Source: Hexactinellida sp. DTS-2022
Lineage: Eukaryota; Porifera; Hexactinellida
DNA: 64,000 nucleotides
Assembly (NCBI GenBank): GCA_028753945.1
Contig: JAPNXP010000013.1
Span: 2,356,001 to 2,420,000 of the forward strand
Reading direction: 5' to 3'
Under the pieces are notes generated by a model, which saw nothing but the letters and a program-made list of their open reading frames with translations, had not been told where the DNA came from and did not search any database. Made by a program: the position numbers and the translations under genes. This document shows, in pieces, positions 60,551 through 64,000 of the stretch. Every line of letters begins with the position of its first letter. Position 1 is the first letter of the stretch.

Positions 60551-61585
60551 TTATAAAGGTTGTCATGTCAGGACGCATTTTTTGGAGGTACTACTTGGTC
60601 GAAATGACGTCACTGTATTGCATACGTATGCGTCAAGTTTTGGAAAATATAATCAAAGATGGGGTGGCCACTTAGGGGGTCTTGTGGGGGTCTGGGGGGC
60701 CACTAGGGAAGGGGCTGGTGGGCCACTGGGAAGTTTGCTTAATATACCAGATTTGTTTCTTCCGAAACAAAATCTGGATATCTGAGTAAACCAACGTGAT
60801 TCTCACCCTCTATCATCCCTTGTTTGATCAAAAGGATCACTTTCATATAAAAATTTAAAACCACCGAAAGGTCTGGGAGGTGGCTCCCAATGACCCCCAT
60901 TTAAATCATTGGGGGGGGCGTCCCCCTCCCCCCCAAACGCTAAACTTGGCGCCTATGCTGTATTGTCTAATAGGCAAAATATGCCAAAACATTGAACGCA
61001 TGTAAAAGCTTCAATTTAGATTTTTGAAACAAATCGCTTTGAGTTACCCATCTAGGAGTCATTTTATATAAAATATCTCAGAATCTAATATGGAATGTTT
61101 CACATTCCTCTGTTGCCTTGGAAACGTGATTTCAATGCTTGAGGTCATGTCTGAGAATAAACCAATTTTGCCCAAAATCTGTATAACCATTTGATTGTAT
61201 ATTACAATAGTCACAATTCTCACAAAATTAGTTGGAGATAGAGCATCGAAATGTATTATCATTAAATAACAATTTGAGGACAGACTATCAATTTGAACCA
61301 TTTACTAAGCTGTAACTATATTTATTCTCGAGATATGACCTCAAGCATTGAAATCACTTTTCCAAGGGAAGTGGTAACATTCCATATTTGATTCTGAGAT
61401 ATTTTATGTAAAATTACTATTAGATGGCTTAGTCACAGCGATTTATTTTTTAATGCGACATTGAAAATTTTACATGCGTTCAAAGTTTTGGCATATTTAT
61501 CCTATTAGACAATACATTGACGTCATTTAGACCAAGTGGTACCTCCAAAATATGCGTCTTTCACATGATCACCTTTATAAAACAC
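60551..61585. mobile_element. Foldback-like element with long inverted arms
   Basis: TTTATAAAGGTTGTCATGTC..TTTTGGAGGTACTACTTGGTC at the left pairs with its complement at ~61515-61585. A second inverted pair (TATTGTCTAATAGG..TGCCAAAACATTGAACGCATG) is at 60958-61010 and 61465-61520, and AATCTAATATGGAATGTTTC pairs at ~61080 and ~61375. The 60582-60785 ORF lies in a GC-rich insert and is not supported. Confidence 0.65.
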
Positions 61586-61664
61586 AATTGCTTAAGTAGA
61601 AGTACCCTGAATTACTTATTTCGAAGAATAATTGAATTGCATCTATTTAGTTGACTATACTAGT

Positions 61665-61721
61665 TCATCAATGGTCCAGGAATTTGAGTCCGTTTCATTG
61701 CCTTATGTATAGAATGCGATG
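61665..61721. repeat. P/THAP-type terminal inverted repeat (right end)
   Basis: The complement reads CATCGCATTCTATACATAAG + GCAATG, like the ends at 2973 and 51911. It bounds an element lying to its left and abuts the truncated Transib copy. Confidence 0.55.
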
Positions 61722-61760
61722 CCGTAGCCACTATTATAGAATGAATTATTTGGAAAGCAA

Positions 61761-63640
61761 TTAATGCAAGGAAGGTGTTATGCTTTCCCATGCAAACTCA
61801 CTAATGATGAATTGATATCTTCCTTTGCACAATTCCTCTAATTTAACACAGTTGATCTGATCGCCGAAGTTGACTAATCTCAAGATTACTGATAGGTTGG
61901 TTTGAATTCTTTCTAGTGTTGGTTTATGAACTGGATCAATTGAACAAGTAGCCCATTTCAGGAACTCTCTCTTGTTCATGAAACAGTCACGAGCAACATT
62001 CCCTGTAGTCGAAGTACCTCCATGGCTAGAAGGAATGTCAACGCTGATACTACATCTTTCTTAAATGATTGATCTAATGTGTCTCATTGATGCTTGGACT
62101 TTAGAGTTTGATGGCGACCATTGTGTACGACCTGCATCCAGATGGTAGATGAGGAGCATAAACCACTTGAAAACACAAAGATATGCATGTAAGGGAGAGG
62201 CTGCTATGATGTTGATGTTGGAAGTTGGTTGGTGAGTTATACCAACACGTTGATGAGAAGGTAATTTCAAAAATTCTTCTTCATTAACCTCATTGAAAAT
62301 TTCATGAGCATCTTTGACGAATCTGTTAATGGGGAATCCAGATTCAACCCATTCTAAGATTTTAATTTGGGACTCAGTCGCAGTACATAGATGACATGAA
62401 GCACCTCCTGCACCATTCAATAGACCAGCCATCTTAGTATGAAAAAGGGAACGAATTATTTTAACATTAATCTGTCCGCCACCTAGATTAAACCCATCCT
62501 CCATGATATGGTCAGTTTCAGGATTTATCAGAGTCTCCATTATTTTATTTGACATTGCCATAATCTTCTTTCAGAGCTATTAAAGCAACTGGTCTGAAAG
62601 AGAAAGGCGAATTGGGAAACTTATTGAAGAATATTGGTTATGATTGGTATCTGTGATGGTTAGTGGATAAATCTGGATTTGAATTGATTTGATTGTAGAT
62701 GCGGTGAGTACCTGAACCATCCAGTCCATCTGATATTGTGACATTAAGAGGATATTGTGTGTCTGAAATGGGATCTAAATTTTCAAGGGTACGTTGAATG
62801 GTGAGAGAAAGAATTGAATGATATGATATAGCTATTCCAACTGAGAAGCCTTCAGGGTTTTGAACTATCCTCATCTCATCTGCTAAGGAGATTTCTCTAC
62901 GATTTAGTAAGACTACTTTGTATGGTGGTAATTTAACATTTTCGCCTTTGAAAATCCGCTTTAGCAATGAATATTTAGTTGAACCAATTTCTAAGTTGTC
63001 TAACAAATGGGCTGATTTCGGGATAAAAACTTTAGTGAAACTTTATTGAATGAGCCCTTTTCAATTATTTCTTTACATACTCTTGAGGTATCTCTATCAT
63101 ATGTCTCATTGGAAACCAATTCTAAAGTTAGTGCAACTAGTTTTTTTGGTTCAATTAGTTCTCGTTCGGCTATAAAGTTAATATGTTCCAAAAGTACCTT
63201 AAGTCGTTGCCGTGAAGTTTTAGGTTGCAATCTAAAATATGTTTTTTAGATTCCGTTGCAATGTTTTCGGGAAAAACTTTAAGGCCAGGAAGTGTCACTA
63301 CTGAAAAGCCATCTGAATCTGATCCGGAATAATCTGAAATTCGTTTCTTTCTAGGTTGTTTTACTGGTAAAGGAATAGAATGAAATAGCATATTTTTCCA
63401 AGTTTCTAAATCATTTTTTTTACTGGAGGATTCTCTAGATTTTTCGAGTGAGTACTACTTGTAACGTATTACTTCGCTATCCTCCTCCAAAAGATGGCTC
63501 TTTTCAATTAGAGTTTGCACAGATTTCATGATCCCTCTGTTGTTAGCTATACAAGTATCATACGCGTCTTTATTAGAAATAAATTCACTCATACTGTGAA
63601 ATATGATGAGCTTGTACAAATTATAATAGTTATTATTCAA
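61761..63640 (-). pseudogene. Transib (RAG1-core family) transposase, fragment B
   Basis: Minus strand from a Met at ~63595 or 63640. An acidic/basic N-terminal part (63391-63170; KKRISDYSGSDSDG) is followed by the helical region (63230-63000; CKEIIEKG), then 63006-62638 with LPPYKVV and TISDGLDGSG (first Asp), then 62561-62061 with LFHTKMAGLLNGAGGASCHLC (His where fragment A has the second Asp), AASPLHAYL, then GGTSTTGNVARDCF (~62030-61985), and 61979-61761 ending FAWESITPSLH. It breaks off just before the Glu-bearing C-terminus. Frame changes at ~63000, ~62600 and ~62060. More complete at the N-terminus than fragment A. Confidence 0.75.
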
Positions 63641-64000
63641 GCAAAATCTATTAATATTATTTTAAATCAATATTCATTAACAATCTGAAGGAAATTAGTA
63701 AATTCAGATGAATGCTTAAAATGGGGAAAATTAAAAAATCGTCCGATATTTTGACCCACTTTACTTTACCTCGAATATATATTTGGCCGCCTTTGTGCGG
63801 GCTTAGAAATAATTTAACTCTAAACCTAGAAAAATAGACAATATAAAAACACAATCAATTCAGTTCGAAATTGTTTGCATTCTAAGATCGGACAGTTGGA
63901 AAATTTGCCACTTCGCAGGAAGTTCTTTATAAAATAGCCCGAAAATACAATTCATAAAAAATAATCACATTATTAGTATCTGTTTGAAAACTAGTTAAAA
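63641..64000. other. Non-coding window end
   Basis: AT-rich sequence upstream of Transib fragment B. No CACWATG-like Transib terminus and no gene recognised. Confidence 0.4.

Overview
This is an AT-rich animal genome window dominated by class II transposons. Spliceosomal introns, a PI3K p85-type regulatory subunit and a dynein-regulatory-complex (motile cilium) exon make it metazoan. The mix of Transib, P/THAP, MULE-NOF, Academ-like, hAT and pogo-type elements suits a marine invertebrate, possibly non-bilaterian. The species cannot be named from the sequence and I put low confidence on the phylum.

Host-like genes are few. (1) 3-1148 (+) is the C-terminal nSH2-iSH2-cSH2 part of a p85-like subunit. 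(2) 5616-5965 (+) is a first exon resembling DRC5/TCTE1, with no further exons recognised. (3) 46442-38367 (-) is an intron-rich gene derived from a gypsy-type integrase (GIN-like). At least eight exons can be traced by splice sites and reading frame, but several transposons interrupt it and most of the integrase core is missing.

Region by region: 1149-5600 holds MITEs, a 367-bp tandem duplication and a P-element remnant. 9.3-22.9 kb is a nested pair of Foldback/NOF-like MULEs. The outer one (plus strand, decayed) has a 2A-like NPGP motif in a small first exon and a hAT MITE in its second exon. The inner one (15367-21745, exact 9-bp target duplication, internally repeated inverted termini) keeps an uninterrupted 1245-codon transposase ORF ending in an OTU cysteine-protease domain. 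23.4-27.3 kb is a ~140-bp satellite split by a 2.66-kb P-like THAP element. 30.6-35.5 kb carries two Transib (RAG1-core family) fragments on opposite strands, a THAP-bearing P deletion derivative and a GC-ended insertion. 35.8-37.1 kb is a hAT remnant. 37.3-46.4 kb is the GIN-like gene with a 4.6-kb Academ-like element (PIN/XPG-like nuclease plus Cys-rich CXC) in one intron. 47-50 kb holds hAT MITEs and Helitron-like ends. 50.7-55.3 kb is a three-level nest (hAT-like, then an unclassified TIR element, then P/THAP). 55.3-61.7 kb is mostly MITEs and a Tigger fragment. 61.7-63.6 kb is another Transib copy.

Insertions can be ordered: outer NOF before inner NOF and before the hAT MITE; satellite before P; GIN-like gene before Academ before the hAT MITE inside Academ. 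Target-site duplications seen directly are 9 bp (NOF), 8 bp (hAT) and, at three loci, 7 bp for the CATAG-ended P/THAP elements. Stretches not listed below show no gene I can support.
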